From Streptomyces aidingensis (GTDB lineage: Bacteria > Actinomycetota > Actinomycetes > Streptomycetales > Streptomycetaceae), in contig NZ_FOLM01000016.1 of the NCBI RefSeq assembly GCF_900112355.1, positions 1-64,000 of the forward strand: DNA of 64,000 bases, in the 5' to 3' direction. The notes beneath the pieces are model-generated. The model searched no databases. It was not told the DNA's origin and saw only the letters and a program-made list of their open reading frames with translations. Positions 42,184 through 50,385 of the stretch are shown here, one piece after another (within the stretch, counting starts at the first letter, position 1; each line of letters opens with the position of its first letter). The translations under genes were made by a program, and so were the position numbers.

Positions 42184-43632
42184 ATGCGGATGATGGGGGA
42201 TATGGGCGGAGTCGTTCCGGCGCCCGCGGCGCCCGGCGCAGGACAGGTGCTCACCACCGATCTGTACGAGGTGAGCATGTGTCTGGGCTATCTGCGCGAG
42301 GGCATGACCGCCGAGGCCACCTTCAGCCTGTTCGTGCGCGAGCTGCCGCCGGCCCGCGGCTTCCTGGTCGCGGCCGGCCTGGAACCGGCCCTGGACTATC
42401 TGTCCCGGCTCCGGGTCGGCCCGGCCGAGGCCGCCGCCTTCGCCGATGTCCTGCACCGGCCGCCCGCCGATCTGGACCCGATGACCGGCCTGGAGTTCCG
42501 CGGCGCGGTCCGGGCCGTGCCGGAGGGCCGGGTGGTGCTGGCCGGGGAGCCGCTGCTGGAGGTCACCGCGCCGCTGCCGCAGGCGCAGCTCGCCGAGTCG
42601 TTCCTGCTCAACCTGGTCGGCCACCAGACCGCGGTGGCCTCCAAGGCGGCCCGCTGCGTGCTGGCCGCCCGCGGCCGTCCGGTGGTCGACTTCTCGCTGC
42701 GCCGCACCCATGGCGCCGAGGCCGCCCGCCAGATGGCCAGGACCGGGGCGCTGACCGGATTCGCCGGGACCAGCAATGTGGCCGCCGCCACCGAACTGGG
42801 CATCCCCGCCGTGGGCACCATGGCGCACTCCTGGATCGAGGCGTTCGAGGACGAGGAGGCCGCCTTCCGCGCCTTCGCCCGGGCCCATCCCGGGCCGGTC
42901 GCCTTCCTGGTGGACACCTACGACACCGAACGGGGCACCGCGGTGGCCGCCCGGGTGCTGCGCGGCCTGGGCTACGGCCCCGGCTGCGGCATCCGGCTGG
43001 ACAGCGGCGACCTGGCCGTGCTGGCGGGGCGCTGCCGCCGCATCCTGGACGACGCGGGGCTGCCCGAGGTGCGGATCATCGCCAGCGGCGGCCTGGACGA
43101 GTACGCCGTGGACCGGCTGGTGCGGGCCGGCGCGCCGATCGACGTCTACGCGGTCGGCACCAAGGCCGGCGTGAGTGCCGACGCCCCCTATCTGGACTCC
43201 GCCTACAAGCTGGTCTCCTTCGCCGGCCGCCCGGTGATGAAGCTGTCCGCCGCCAAGGTGACCGCCCCGGCCGCCAAGCAGGTCTTCCGCGGTCCCGGCT
43301 GCCGGGATGTGATCGCGCTGCGCGACGAGCCGGTGCCGCCGGGCACCGAGCCGCTGCTGCGCACGGTGATGACCGGCGGTCGCCGCACCGCCGCCCCGGA
43401 CACCCTGGCCGCCGCCCGGGAGCGGTTCCAGGCCGATCTGGCCGCACTTCCCGAGGACGCCCGCCGCATCCACGATCCCGTCGCGCCCCGGCCGGGCCGC
43501 TCGGCGGCGCTGATCCGGCTCACCGAGGAGGTCCGCAGCCGGATCGGCGCCCGGACCGGCGCCCGCGGCACTTCCGGGGACGCCGGGGACGCCGGGGAGC
43601 GCGGGGACGCATCCGGCGGAGCCCGCGGCTGA
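42184..43632 (+). CDS. pncB: Nicotinate phosphoribosyltransferase
   Basis: The 482-residue NAD-salvage enzyme makes nicotinate mononucleotide from nicotinate and PRPP. It starts near TTDLYEVSMCLGYLREGMTAE. It has FSLRRTHGAEAARQMAR with the phosphorylatable His, FAGTSNVAAATELGIPAVGTMAHSW, FLVDTYDTERG and IRLDSGDLAVLA. The N-terminus offers several ATG codons (42184, 42190, 42193, 42202); GGAGGG 4-10 nt upstream fits the first or second. The C-terminus ends in a Gly/Asp-rich repeat encoded by 9-nt units. Confidence 0.94.
   Translation: MRMMGDMGGVVPAPAAPGAGQVLTTDLYEVSMCLGYLREGMTAEATFSLFVRELPPARGFLVAAGLEPALDYLSRLRVGPAEAAAFADVLHRPPADLDPMTGLEFRGAVRAVPEGRVVLAGEPLLEVTAPLPQAQLAESFLLNLVGHQTAVASKAARCVLAARGRPVVDFSLRRTHGAEAARQMARTGALTGFAGTSNVAAATELGIPAVGTMAHSWIEAFEDEEAAFRAFARAHPGPVAFLVDTYDTERGTAVAARVLRGLGYGPGCGIRLDSGDLAVLAGRCRRILDDAGLPEVRIIASGGLDEYAVDRLVRAGAPIDVYAVGTKAGVSADAPYLDSAYKLVSFAGRPVMKLSAAKVTAPAAKQVFRGPGCRDVIALRDEPVPPGTEPLLRTVMTGGRRTAAPDTLAAARERFQADLAALPEDARRIHDPVAPRPGRSAALIRLTEEVRSRIGARTGARGTSGDAGDAGERGDASGGARG
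43576..43611 (+). repeat. 9-nt tandem repeat at the 3' end of pncB
   Basis: Four units of GGGGACGCC type encode GDAGDAGERGDA in the C-terminal tail. Confidence 0.8.
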
Positions 43633-43660
43633 GCCCGCGCGCGGGCGCGCCGCCTCAGCC
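43627..43660. terminator. Bidirectional terminator between pncB and USP genes
   Basis: GGCTGAG (43627-43633) pairs with CTCAGCC (43654-43660), with further GC pairing inside; both arms include the convergent stop codons. Confidence 0.7.
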
Positions 43661-44461
43661 CTCGGCGGGCGGCACCACGGCCACCGGGCATGGCGCGTGA
43701 TGCAGCAGCGCGTGCACCACCGGCCCGACCCTCGGGCCGAAGCCCGAGCGGTGCCCGCCCCGGCCGACCACCACCAGTTCCGCGGAGGCCGCGGCCTCCG
43801 TCAGCACCTGCCCCGGGGATCCGGTCACCGCCTCCTCGGCCACCCGGGTGTCCGGGTACGCGTCACGCAGCGGGCGCAGCACAGAGGCGAGCTCGCCCGG
43901 CGCGGGCCGGCCGTCCTCCCGCGGGGTCACCCGTACCGCACGCAGCCCCAGCCCGCGGACCGCCGCCGCCCGGAAGGCGAAGTCCAGCACCTCCGGATCC
44001 GGCCGGCCGACGCCCACCACCACCGCCAGCCCGGACGCCTCCGTCCAGTTTCCCTCCGGCCGGACCACCACCACCGGGCGTCCGGCCCGGGCCACCACCG
44101 GCAGGCTCACCGAGCCCAGCAGAAAACCCGTCAGCTGGCCCAGCCCCCGGGAGCCCAGCACCAGCAGCTCGGCCGCCCCGGCCGCCTCGGTCAGCGCGTG
44201 CACCGGGCCGCCGGTGCGCGACTCGGTCTCGATCTCCAGCCCCGGGTAGCCGGCCAGCAGCTCCAGGCGCACCCCGCCGAGCAGCCGCAGCGAACCGGCG
44301 GGCTCGGCGCCCGCGCGCAGCGACGCCAGCGGGGACGCCAGGCCCCAGCAGTTGACCAGGCGCAGCGGCACCTCCCGCCGCACGGCCTCGCGGGCCGCCC
44401 AGTCGGCCGCCGCCCGGCTCTCCCGGGAGCCGTCCACGCCCGCCGCAACAGCTCCTGCCAT
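43655..44461 (-). CDS. Universal stress protein, two UspA domains
   Basis: The 268-residue protein has two UspA modules (about 1-135 and 145-265). The first begins VAAGVDGSRESRAAADWAAREAV and contains LLVLGSRGLGQLTGFLLGSVS (ATP-binding G-2x-G-9x-G(S/T) type). The second contains LVVVGRGGHRSGFGPRVGPVVH, which keeps part of the motif. It is a cytoplasmic stress or ATP-sensing protein. It is followed downstream by the terminator shared with pncB and preceded by the co-oriented DUF1918 gene 30 nt upstream. Confidence 0.92.
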   Translation of the reverse strand: MAGAVAAGVDGSRESRAAADWAAREAVRREVPLRLVNCWGLASPLASLRAGAEPAGSLRLLGGVRLELLAGYPGLEIETESRTGGPVHALTEAAGAAELLVLGSRGLGQLTGFLLGSVSLPVVARAGRPVVVVRPEGNWTEASGLAVVVGVGRPDPEVLDFAFRAAAVRGLGLRAVRVTPREDGRPAPGELASVLRPLRDAYPDTRVAEEAVTGSPGQVLTEAAASAELVVVGRGGHRSGFGPRVGPVVHALLHHAPCPVAVVPPAEG

Positions 44462-44491
44462 CCCGCCTCCCCGGCCGGGGGTGTCCTGGTC

Positions 44492-44731
44492 TCAGTACCG
44501 GTGCATTCCGTGCGTGCCGTGCGTCCGGCGCGGATCATGCACATGGTGCAGATGGTGCACATGCGCGTCCGGGCCGGGGAAGACGGTGGACACCCGGCCG
44601 GTGTCCGACCACCGCACGTCGTAGGGGGGTGAGCCGTCCGGGTGATGCAGCGCGACGATCTCTCCGTCCCGCCGCATCGCGCCGGTGGACGGCGCCTCCA
44701 CCACCAGCTGGTCGCCGAGCTCCGCATGCAT
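44492..44731 (-). CDS. DUF1918 small protein with His-rich tail
   Basis: The 79-residue protein starts at ATG 44731 (GTG at 44740 is also in frame). MHAELGDQLVVEAPSTGAMR, DGEIVALHHPDGSPPYDVRW and VFPGPDAHV are the DUF1918 signature (an SH3-like small barrel). The C-terminus adds HVHHLHHVHDPRRTHGTHGM, about nine His in 25 residues, which is longer and more His-rich than the family usually shows. It probably shares a transcript with the USP gene. The function is unknown; metal binding is plausible. Confidence 0.85.
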   Translation of the reverse strand: MHAELGDQLVVEAPSTGAMRRDGEIVALHHPDGSPPYDVRWSDTGRVSTVFPGPDAHVHHLHHVHDPRRTHGTHGMHRY

Positions 44732-44879
44732 GGCCCTCACCGCTCTCCACTGCCGATGCCCGCTGCTCTCCAGCCTGGCACGGCAAAAGCCGTCAAGCAT
44801 CATGAAACCGGCGCCCCGGGCGCCGGTGAGCACGGGGACGCTTGGTACGTTGACCGCAGACCACGGAAGGGGCGGGTGG

Positions 44880-45587
44880 ATGACCGCGACCGAGGAGAGC
44901 CGGCGGGCCGCCGCCGGCGCACCGGAATCGGCGCTCGACGAGCTCATCGAAGCGGTCAAACCCCGGCTGCGCGGCTGGCTGCACGCCGGAGCGGCGCCCC
45001 TGGTGCTGGCCGCCGGCATCGTGCTGATCGTGCTCGCCCCGCCCGGCCAGGCCACCGCCGCGGCGGCCGTCTACACCGGCTGCGGACTGGCCCTCTTCGC
45101 CGTCAGCGGCGTCTACCACCGCGGCAACTGGTCACCGGCGGTGCGGGAGGTGCTGCGCCGGATCGACCACTCCAACGTCTATCTGCTGATCGCCGGGACC
45201 TACACCCCCGTGGTGGCGCTCGGCCTGAACGGCACCCTGCGCACCGTGCTGCTGTGGGGCATCTGGGGCGGCGCCGCGGCCGGGATCGTCTTCCGCTGTC
45301 TGTGGCCCGGTGCGCCGCGTGCCCTGTACACCGCCCTCTACATCGCGCTGGGCTGGTCCATCGGGCCGGCCCTCGGCCCGCTGCTGGAGCAGACCGGGGC
45401 GGCGGTCTCGGTGCTCACCCTGGCCGGCGGCCTGCTCTACACGGCGGGCGGGGTGGTCTACGGACTGAAGCGCCCGGACCCCTCCCCGGCCTGGTTCGGC
45501 TTCCACGAGATCTTCCACGCCTTCACCATCGCGGCCTGGACCTGCCAGTACATTGCGATCAGCCTGCTCACCTACCGCGCCGGCTGA
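44880..45587 (+). CDS. Hemolysin III / PAQR-family membrane protein
   Basis: ATG 44880 follows GGAAGGGGCGGG; 235 residues. Seven hydrophobic segments are seen. The Zn-site residues typical of the family are present: VSGVYHRGNWSPAVREVLRRIDHSNVY in the first half and HEIFHAFTIAAW near the C-terminus. It belongs to the YqfA/hemolysin III class, whose real role is likely membrane lipid hydrolysis or homeostasis rather than haemolysis. It diverges from DUF1918/USP across 148 nt. Confidence 0.93.
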   Translation: MTATEESRRAAAGAPESALDELIEAVKPRLRGWLHAGAAPLVLAAGIVLIVLAPPGQATAAAAVYTGCGLALFAVSGVYHRGNWSPAVREVLRRIDHSNVYLLIAGTYTPVVALGLNGTLRTVLLWGIWGGAAAGIVFRCLWPGAPRALYTALYIALGWSIGPALGPLLEQTGAAVSVLTLAGGLLYTAGGVVYGLKRPDPSPAWFGFHEIFHAFTIAAWTCQYIAISLLTYRAG

Positions 45588-45646
45588 CCGGATTCTCCGC
45601 TCCCGCCGGCGTGCCCGATGCACCGCGGCGCGTGGGGCCCGTTCGT

Positions 45647-45675
45647 TTGACTCGTCCCGGAGTGCTGCCTAGGGT
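45647..45675 (+). promoter_or_regulatory. Strong vegetative-type promoter of the sugar-binding lipoprotein gene
   Basis: TTGACT (45647-45652), 17-nt spacer, TAGGGT (45670-45675): close to the HrdB consensus. The predicted start site falls about 8-10 nt later, just before a dyad. Confidence 0.7.
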
Positions 45676-45685
45676 GCGCTGCGAA

Positions 45686-45699
45686 ACATTCTGAAATGT
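45686..45699. promoter_or_regulatory. Dyad at the predicted transcription start of the lipoprotein gene
   Basis: ACATT-CTGA-AATGT lies a few bases downstream of the -10 at 45670, where a repressor would block initiation. Confidence 0.45.
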
Positions 45700-45734
45700 C
45701 CGGAAAAGTAGGTCTCGTGCGGAGGAGTGTCGTC

Positions 45735-47024
45735 ATGTCTTCGGCCCGGAGAGGACTGCAAGGGGCGGCCGCTCTGGCCGCCGCCACCGCGCTGCTGCTG
45801 ACCGGCTGCGGGGGCGGAGGCGACGGAGACGACGGTGACGACGGCACCGTCACCCTCCAGTGGTGGCACATCGGCACCACCGAGCCCAACCACACCCTCT
45901 ACAGCGACTGGGCCAGGGAGTTCGAGGCGGAGAACCCCGGGGTGCGGATCGAGATCACGGAACTGGAGAACGACGCCTTCAAGACCAAGATGGCCACCCA
46001 GACCGCGGCCGGCGACCTGCCGGACGTCTTCTCCACCTGGGGCGGCGGCGCGCTCCAGCAGCAGGTGGACGCCGGGCTGGTCCGCGAGCTCACCGAGGAC
46101 GCCGCGGCCACGATCGAGAGCTTCACCGAGGCGGCCATCGCGCCCTACACCCTGGACGGCGAAGTCTACGGACTCCCCATCGACGCCGGGATGGTCGGCT
46201 TCTGGTACAACCAGGCGCACTTCACCGAGGCCGGGATCGACCGGCCGCCGGCCACCTGGAGCGAGTTCCTGGACGCCGTGCGGGACCTGAAGGAGGCCGG
46301 CATCACCCCGATCGCGCTGGGCGGCCAGTCCCGGTGGCCGGGTCACTACTACTGGGCCTATCTGGCCATGCGGACCGGCGGCCTGCAGATGCTGGACGAG
46401 GCGGCCGAGAGCAACGACTTCACCGCCGACGGTTTCGTCCGGGCCGGCGAGATGCTCCGGGAACTGGCGGACATGGAGCCCTTCCAGCCCGGCTTCATGG
46501 GCGCCGAGTACGACACCCCGGAGGGCCAGGCCGCCCTGGTCGGCTCCGGCGAAGCCGCCATGGAACTGATGGGCCAGTGGGCGCCCGCGGTGCAGGCGGA
46601 CACGGGCGGCGGCATCGGTGAGGACCTCGGCTTCTTCCGCTTCCCGGTGGTCGAGGGCGGGGCCGGCGACATCGACGAGGTGCTCGGCGGCGGCAACGGC
46701 TTCGCGGTGGCGGCCGACGCCCCGGACGAGGCGCTGGAGTTCGTGCGGTATCTGGCGGCCGAGCCGCAGCAGGCCGAGTATGTGCGGGCCGGTGCCGGGC
46801 TGCCCGCCCGGGCCGACGCCATCGGTCTCATCGAGGACGAGACCCTCCGCGAGGTGGCCGAGGCGCTGGCCGGGGCGTCCGGCTTCCAGCTCTATCTGGA
46901 CCAGGCCTACCCGCCCGCCGTCGGCCAGCAGATCAATGAAAGCGTGGCCGGCATCCTGGCAGGTTCGACGTCCCCCCGGGAGGCCGTGGAAGCCATCACC
47001 GCGGCGGCCCGGACCGAGGGCTAG
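45735..47024 (+). CDS. Sugar ABC transporter substrate-binding lipoprotein (family 1), without permease genes
   Basis: ATG 45735 has GGAGGAG at 7 nt, better than ATG 45696. The 429-residue protein has a lipoprotein signal ending LLLTGC (Cys25). The SBP_bac_1 fold follows: TVTLQWWHIGTTEPN, GDLPDVFSTWGGGALQQQVD, GLPIDAGMVGFWYN, GGQSRWPGHYYWAYL, and AVGQQIN near the end. It should bind a mono- or oligosaccharide at the outer membrane face. In Streptomyces such genes are normally followed by two permeases; here the next gene is a convergent ROK regulator. It must use a transporter encoded elsewhere or act as a sensor. Confidence 0.93.
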   Translation: MSSARRGLQGAAALAAATALLLTGCGGGGDGDDGDDGTVTLQWWHIGTTEPNHTLYSDWAREFEAENPGVRIEITELENDAFKTKMATQTAAGDLPDVFSTWGGGALQQQVDAGLVRELTEDAAATIESFTEAAIAPYTLDGEVYGLPIDAGMVGFWYNQAHFTEAGIDRPPATWSEFLDAVRDLKEAGITPIALGGQSRWPGHYYWAYLAMRTGGLQMLDEAAESNDFTADGFVRAGEMLRELADMEPFQPGFMGAEYDTPEGQAALVGSGEAAMELMGQWAPAVQADTGGGIGEDLGFFRFPVVEGGAGDIDEVLGGGNGFAVAADAPDEALEFVRYLAAEPQQAEYVRAGAGLPARADAIGLIEDETLREVAEALAGASGFQLYLDQAYPPAVGQQINESVAGILAGSTSPREAVEAITAAARTEG

Positions 47025-47075
47025 CGGCATACCGCCGCGCACCGCACCCGCCGCGCACCGCGGCGCGGGCGCGGT

Positions 47076-48377
47076 TCAGGCGGTGGCCGGGCGGGGCCGG
47101 GGCGCGTCGGGCAGGTTCTCCGGCAGCCGCAGCCCCTCCCGCAGCGGCACCAGCTCCGCCTGGAGCACCAGCGCCGCCGCGCCGATGGCGGGCGCGGTGG
47201 CCGCGGACTGGGACAGCCGCACCGTGACCCGGTGGGCGTCGCGGGCGAAGAAGGCCCGGTCCAGTTCCTCCTGGAGCACCGGCTGGTAGAGCGAGCCGGC
47301 GATGGCCAGGCTGGCGCCGGTCAGCACGATCTGCTCCAGATCCATGATGCTGGCCAGGTTGCGGACCGCCAGCGCCAGCTGGCGCGCCGAGCGCTCCAGC
47401 AGCGAACGGGCCCCGGGCTCGCCGCGCAGCGCCGCCCTGGTGACCGCGGCGAAGTCGCCCGCCACCGACTGCCGGGCGCCGCCCGGCCGCCGGGCCAGCC
47501 CGGCCGCCCGGCTGGTGATCGGGTCGGCGCGGGCGGCGTTGACCACCGCGGCCGGTCCGGCCAGCGCCTCGGTGCAGCCGCGCGCCCCGCACCAGCACTC
47601 CGGCCCGTCCGGGTCCAGGCAGATGTGCCCCACCTCGCCCGCGTTGCCGCTCACCCCGCGGTAGGTGATGCCGTTGACCACCAGGCCGGAGCCGATGCCG
47701 GTGCCCATGTAGACGGCGGCGAAGGTGGCGGTGCCGCCCACCCCGCCCGACCAGTGCTCGCCCAGCGCCGAGGCGGTGGCGTCGTTGTCCAGGGCCACCG
47801 GCAGGCCGGTGGTCTCGCGCAGCGCGCGGTCCAGCGGGAAGTCCTCCCACTGCCGCATGGCGGGCGGGGTGAGGGGCATGCCGCTGGTGCGGGTCAGCGG
47901 GCCGGGGGAGACCAGGCCCAGGCCCAGCACCCGGTCCCGGTCCACGCCCGCGCTCTCGATCAGGGCGGCGGTCTCGGCCGCCATCCGCTCCACCACCTCG
48001 GCCGGGGCGACCGCGCCCGCCCCCGGGCGGAACATCCGCCCGGTCACCGCGCCGCCGAGGTTGGTGAGCACATAGGTGATGCCGGCGTGGTCCAGATGTA
48101 CGCCCACAGCGAACCGGGACGACCGGTTCAGGGCCAGCAGCACCCGCCGCTTGCCGCCGGTCGACTCGGCATGGCCGGTCTCCACCACCAGACCGTCGTC
48201 GATCAGCCGCCGCACCACGGTGGAGATGGTGGCGCCGGTGAAGCCGGTGGCCTCCACCAGGCCCACCCGGCTGATGCTGCCCGCCGCCCGGATCACGTCG
48301 AGCACCGCGGAACGGCTGCTGGCGTGCACCGCCGGCCGGCCGCTCGCGTGCGGGATCGGTTCCGCTGGTCCGCTCAC
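47076..48377 (-). CDS. ROK-family transcriptional repressor
   Basis: GTG 48377 is preferred, after GAGGCACAG, removing a low-complexity upstream extension; 433 residues. The N-terminal winged helix includes SRSAVLDVIRAAGSISRVGL and GFTGATISTVVRRLIDDGLV (residues 20-65). The ROK domain follows, with YMGTGIGSGLVVNG and GHICLDPDGPECWCGARGCT (zinc-binding). It diverges from the Opp-type importer operon by 233 nt and is the obvious candidate regulator of the glycan locus. Three perfect 11-nt repeats stand directly upstream of its ribosome binding site. Confidence 0.92.
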   Translation of the reverse strand: MSGPAEPIPHASGRPAVHASSRSAVLDVIRAAGSISRVGLVEATGFTGATISTVVRRLIDDGLVVETGHAESTGGKRRVLLALNRSSRFAVGVHLDHAGITYVLTNLGGAVTGRMFRPGAGAVAPAEVVERMAAETAALIESAGVDRDRVLGLGLVSPGPLTRTSGMPLTPPAMRQWEDFPLDRALRETTGLPVALDNDATASALGEHWSGGVGGTATFAAVYMGTGIGSGLVVNGITYRGVSGNAGEVGHICLDPDGPECWCGARGCTEALAGPAAVVNAARADPITSRAAGLARRPGGARQSVAGDFAAVTRAALRGEPGARSLLERSARQLALAVRNLASIMDLEQIVLTGASLAIAGSLYQPVLQEELDRAFFARDAHRVTVRLSQSAATAPAIGAAALVLQAELVPLREGLRLPENLPDAPRPRPATA

Positions 48378-48386
48378 CTGTGCCTC

Positions 48387-48419
48387 TTCTTCCGCGCTTC
48401 TTCCGCGCTTCTTCCGCGC
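48387..48419 (-). repeat. 11-nt tandem repeat in ROK regulator leader
   Basis: Three perfect copies of TTCTTCCGCGC (sense strand GCGCGGAAGAA) end 9 nt before the ROK GTG start. Confidence 0.85.
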
Positions 48420-48548
48420 CGGCCCCTGGTCGGCCGCACTCGCCGTCCTGGTCCTGCCGGCCGGCCCGCGACGGACGCCGGGCATCCGCCGCGCTTTTCG
48501 GCCGCTGAACATCTTTCCACGGGATTGCCCGACGGCTCGCGCAGAGGG

Positions 48549-48593
48549 TTGACTTTCTTTCTTCGGCTGCTTAACAATCTCGCAACCCAGTAG
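48549..48593 (+). promoter_or_regulatory. Promoter/operator box 1 of the glycan locus
   Basis: TTGACTTTCTT (48549-48559), then TTC..CTGC at 48562-48571, TAACAATC at 48572-48579 and CAGTA at 48587-48591. The same ordered elements occur at 58963-59005. TTGACT with TAACAA at 17-nt spacing can act as -35/-10; the A/T-rich half-sites suit a ROK repressor. Confidence 0.6.
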
Positions 48594-48610
48594 ACCCACG
48601 AGGACGGACC

Positions 48611-50314
48611 ATGCACCCTCTCATCAGACGGACCCGCACCAGAAGGGCGGCTTCGGCCGCCGTCGCGGCGGCGGCCCTGCTCGTCACCGCCGCCTGCTCC
48701 TCGGACTCCGGCGGCGACGGCGGCGGCTCAGGGACCGACGCGGACACCCTTGTCGCCTACACCGGCCAGGCCGGCGACTACCAGGCGAACTTCAACCCGT
48801 ACTCGCCGACCACCATCGAGGGCCCGGGCACGATCTTCGAGCCGCTGTTCTACTTCAACCAGGCCAGGGACCAGGAGCCGGTGCCCCGGCTGGGCACGGA
48901 GTTCTCCTGGAACGACACGGGCACCGAGCTCTCCATCACCGTGCGCGAGGGTGTGCAGTGGTCGGACGGCGAGCCGTTCACCGCGCACGACGTGGTCTTC
49001 ACCCTGGAGATGATCACCGAGCACCCGGCCATGAACGGCACCGGCTACAGCGGCACCGCCGAGGCGATCGACGACACCCACCTGGTGGTCCGGTTCGACG
49101 AGCCGGCCTACATGGACGGCCCCCAGGTGCTCGGCCGGATCTGGATCGTCCCCGAGCACATCTGGGGCGAGATGTCCGACCCCGCCACCGACACCGTCCA
49201 GGAGCCGGTGGGCACCGGTCCCTTCGTGCTGGACGAGTTCAAGCCCGCCGCCTTCACCCTGGCGGCCAACCCGGACTACTGGGACGGCGAGCCGGAGCTG
49301 AAGAAGGTCCGCTTCGTGGCCCTGTCCGGAAACCAGGCCGGAGCCGACGCGCTCAAGGCGGGCACCGTCGACTGGCAGACCGGCCCCGTCCCGGACATCC
49401 ACAACGTCGAGAAGAACTACCCCGGCTACCGGGCGATCACCGTCCCGCTCAACCAGATCGCGCTGCTGTCCTGCTCCAGCGCCGAACTCGGCTGCACCGG
49501 CCCGCAGACCGACCCGGCCGTCCGCCAGGCGATCTACTACGCCATGGACCGCGAGCAGATCAACTCCCTCGCCTTCGAGAACACCGCCAGCGAGATCTCC
49601 CCCGGCTTCGCCCTGCCGGGACGCGACTCCGCGGTGATCTCCCAGAACCTGGAGAACCCCACCGCGCCGATGACGGCCGACGCCGCCAGGTCCGCCCGGC
49701 TCCTGGAGGACGCCGGCTGGACCAAGGGCGGTGACGGCATCTACGAGAAGGACGGCGAACGGCTCTCCCTCACCGTCAGCGTGGTCACCGGCTGGACCGA
49801 CTACATCACCGCCGTGGACGTGATCGGCCAGCAGCTCAAGGCCGCCGGCATCGAGATCATCCCGCAGCAGACCTCCTGGAACGAGTGGTCCGACTCCCGC
49901 GGCATGGGCAACTACCAGCTGCTGATCGACTCCCTCTACCAGGGGCCGGCGCCCGACCCGTTCTACCTCTACAGCTACTTCTTCTCCACCGCCACCACCG
50001 CCGAGGTGGGCGAGTCCGCCAACCCGAACTTCGCCCGCTTCTCCGACCCGGAGGTGGACGCCGCGCTGGAGGCGCTCAAGCAGACCGACCCGCAGGACAC
50101 CGCGGCCCGCCAGGAGCACTTCGACCTGATCCAGACCAGGATCGAGCAGAACATGCCCTACATCCCGGTCCTGACCGGCGGCACCACCAGCGAGTACCAC
50201 GCCGAGAAGTTCTCCGGCTGGCCCACCACGGACGACCTGTACGCCTTCCCGGCCGTCTGGGCGCGTCCCGACCACTCGCAGATCTTCATCAACCTCAAGC
50301 CCGCCGGCGAGTGA
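48611..50314 (+). CDS. Opp/Dpp-type ABC transporter substrate-binding lipoprotein
   Basis: The 567-residue protein has a lipoprotein signal with Arg-rich start and LLVTAACSS (Cys29), followed by an acidic Gly linker. The SBP_bac_5 fold is clear: YQANFNPYSPTTIEGPGTIF, SITVREGVQWSDGEPFTAHD, EPVGTGPFVLDEF, NPDYWDG and DPAVRQAIYYAMDREQIN. Family members bind peptides, but in glycan loci Opp-type proteins bind oligosaccharides. With two alpha-galactosidases and a beta-mannosidase downstream, a galacto-manno-oligosaccharide ligand is inferred. It is the first gene of the importer operon behind box 1. Confidence 0.93.
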   Translation: MHPLIRRTRTRRAASAAVAAAALLVTAACSSDSGGDGGGSGTDADTLVAYTGQAGDYQANFNPYSPTTIEGPGTIFEPLFYFNQARDQEPVPRLGTEFSWNDTGTELSITVREGVQWSDGEPFTAHDVVFTLEMITEHPAMNGTGYSGTAEAIDDTHLVVRFDEPAYMDGPQVLGRIWIVPEHIWGEMSDPATDTVQEPVGTGPFVLDEFKPAAFTLAANPDYWDGEPELKKVRFVALSGNQAGADALKAGTVDWQTGPVPDIHNVEKNYPGYRAITVPLNQIALLSCSSAELGCTGPQTDPAVRQAIYYAMDREQINSLAFENTASEISPGFALPGRDSAVISQNLENPTAPMTADAARSARLLEDAGWTKGGDGIYEKDGERLSLTVSVVTGWTDYITAVDVIGQQLKAAGIEIIPQQTSWNEWSDSRGMGNYQLLIDSLYQGPAPDPFYLYSYFFSTATTAEVGESANPNFARFSDPEVDAALEALKQTDPQDTAARQEHFDLIQTRIEQNMPYIPVLTGGTTSEYHAEKFSGWPTTDDLYAFPAVWARPDHSQIFINLKPAGE

Positions 50315-50349
50315 CCGACCGGACCGAAGAGACCGAGGAGACAGCCACG

Positions 50350-50385
50350 GTGACCGGCAGCAAGCGGACAGGCAGCGATCGATGA
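50350..50385 (+). CDS. Possible 11-codon leader ORF coupled to permease translation
   Basis: GTG 50350 is preceded by GAGGAG at ideal 9-nt spacing and encodes MTGSKRTGSDR. Its TGA stop overlaps the permease ATG (ATGA, 50382-50385). The permease itself has no good ribosome binding site, so the short ORF could carry ribosomes to it. Too short to judge by composition. Confidence 0.35.
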   Translation: MTGSKRTGSDR

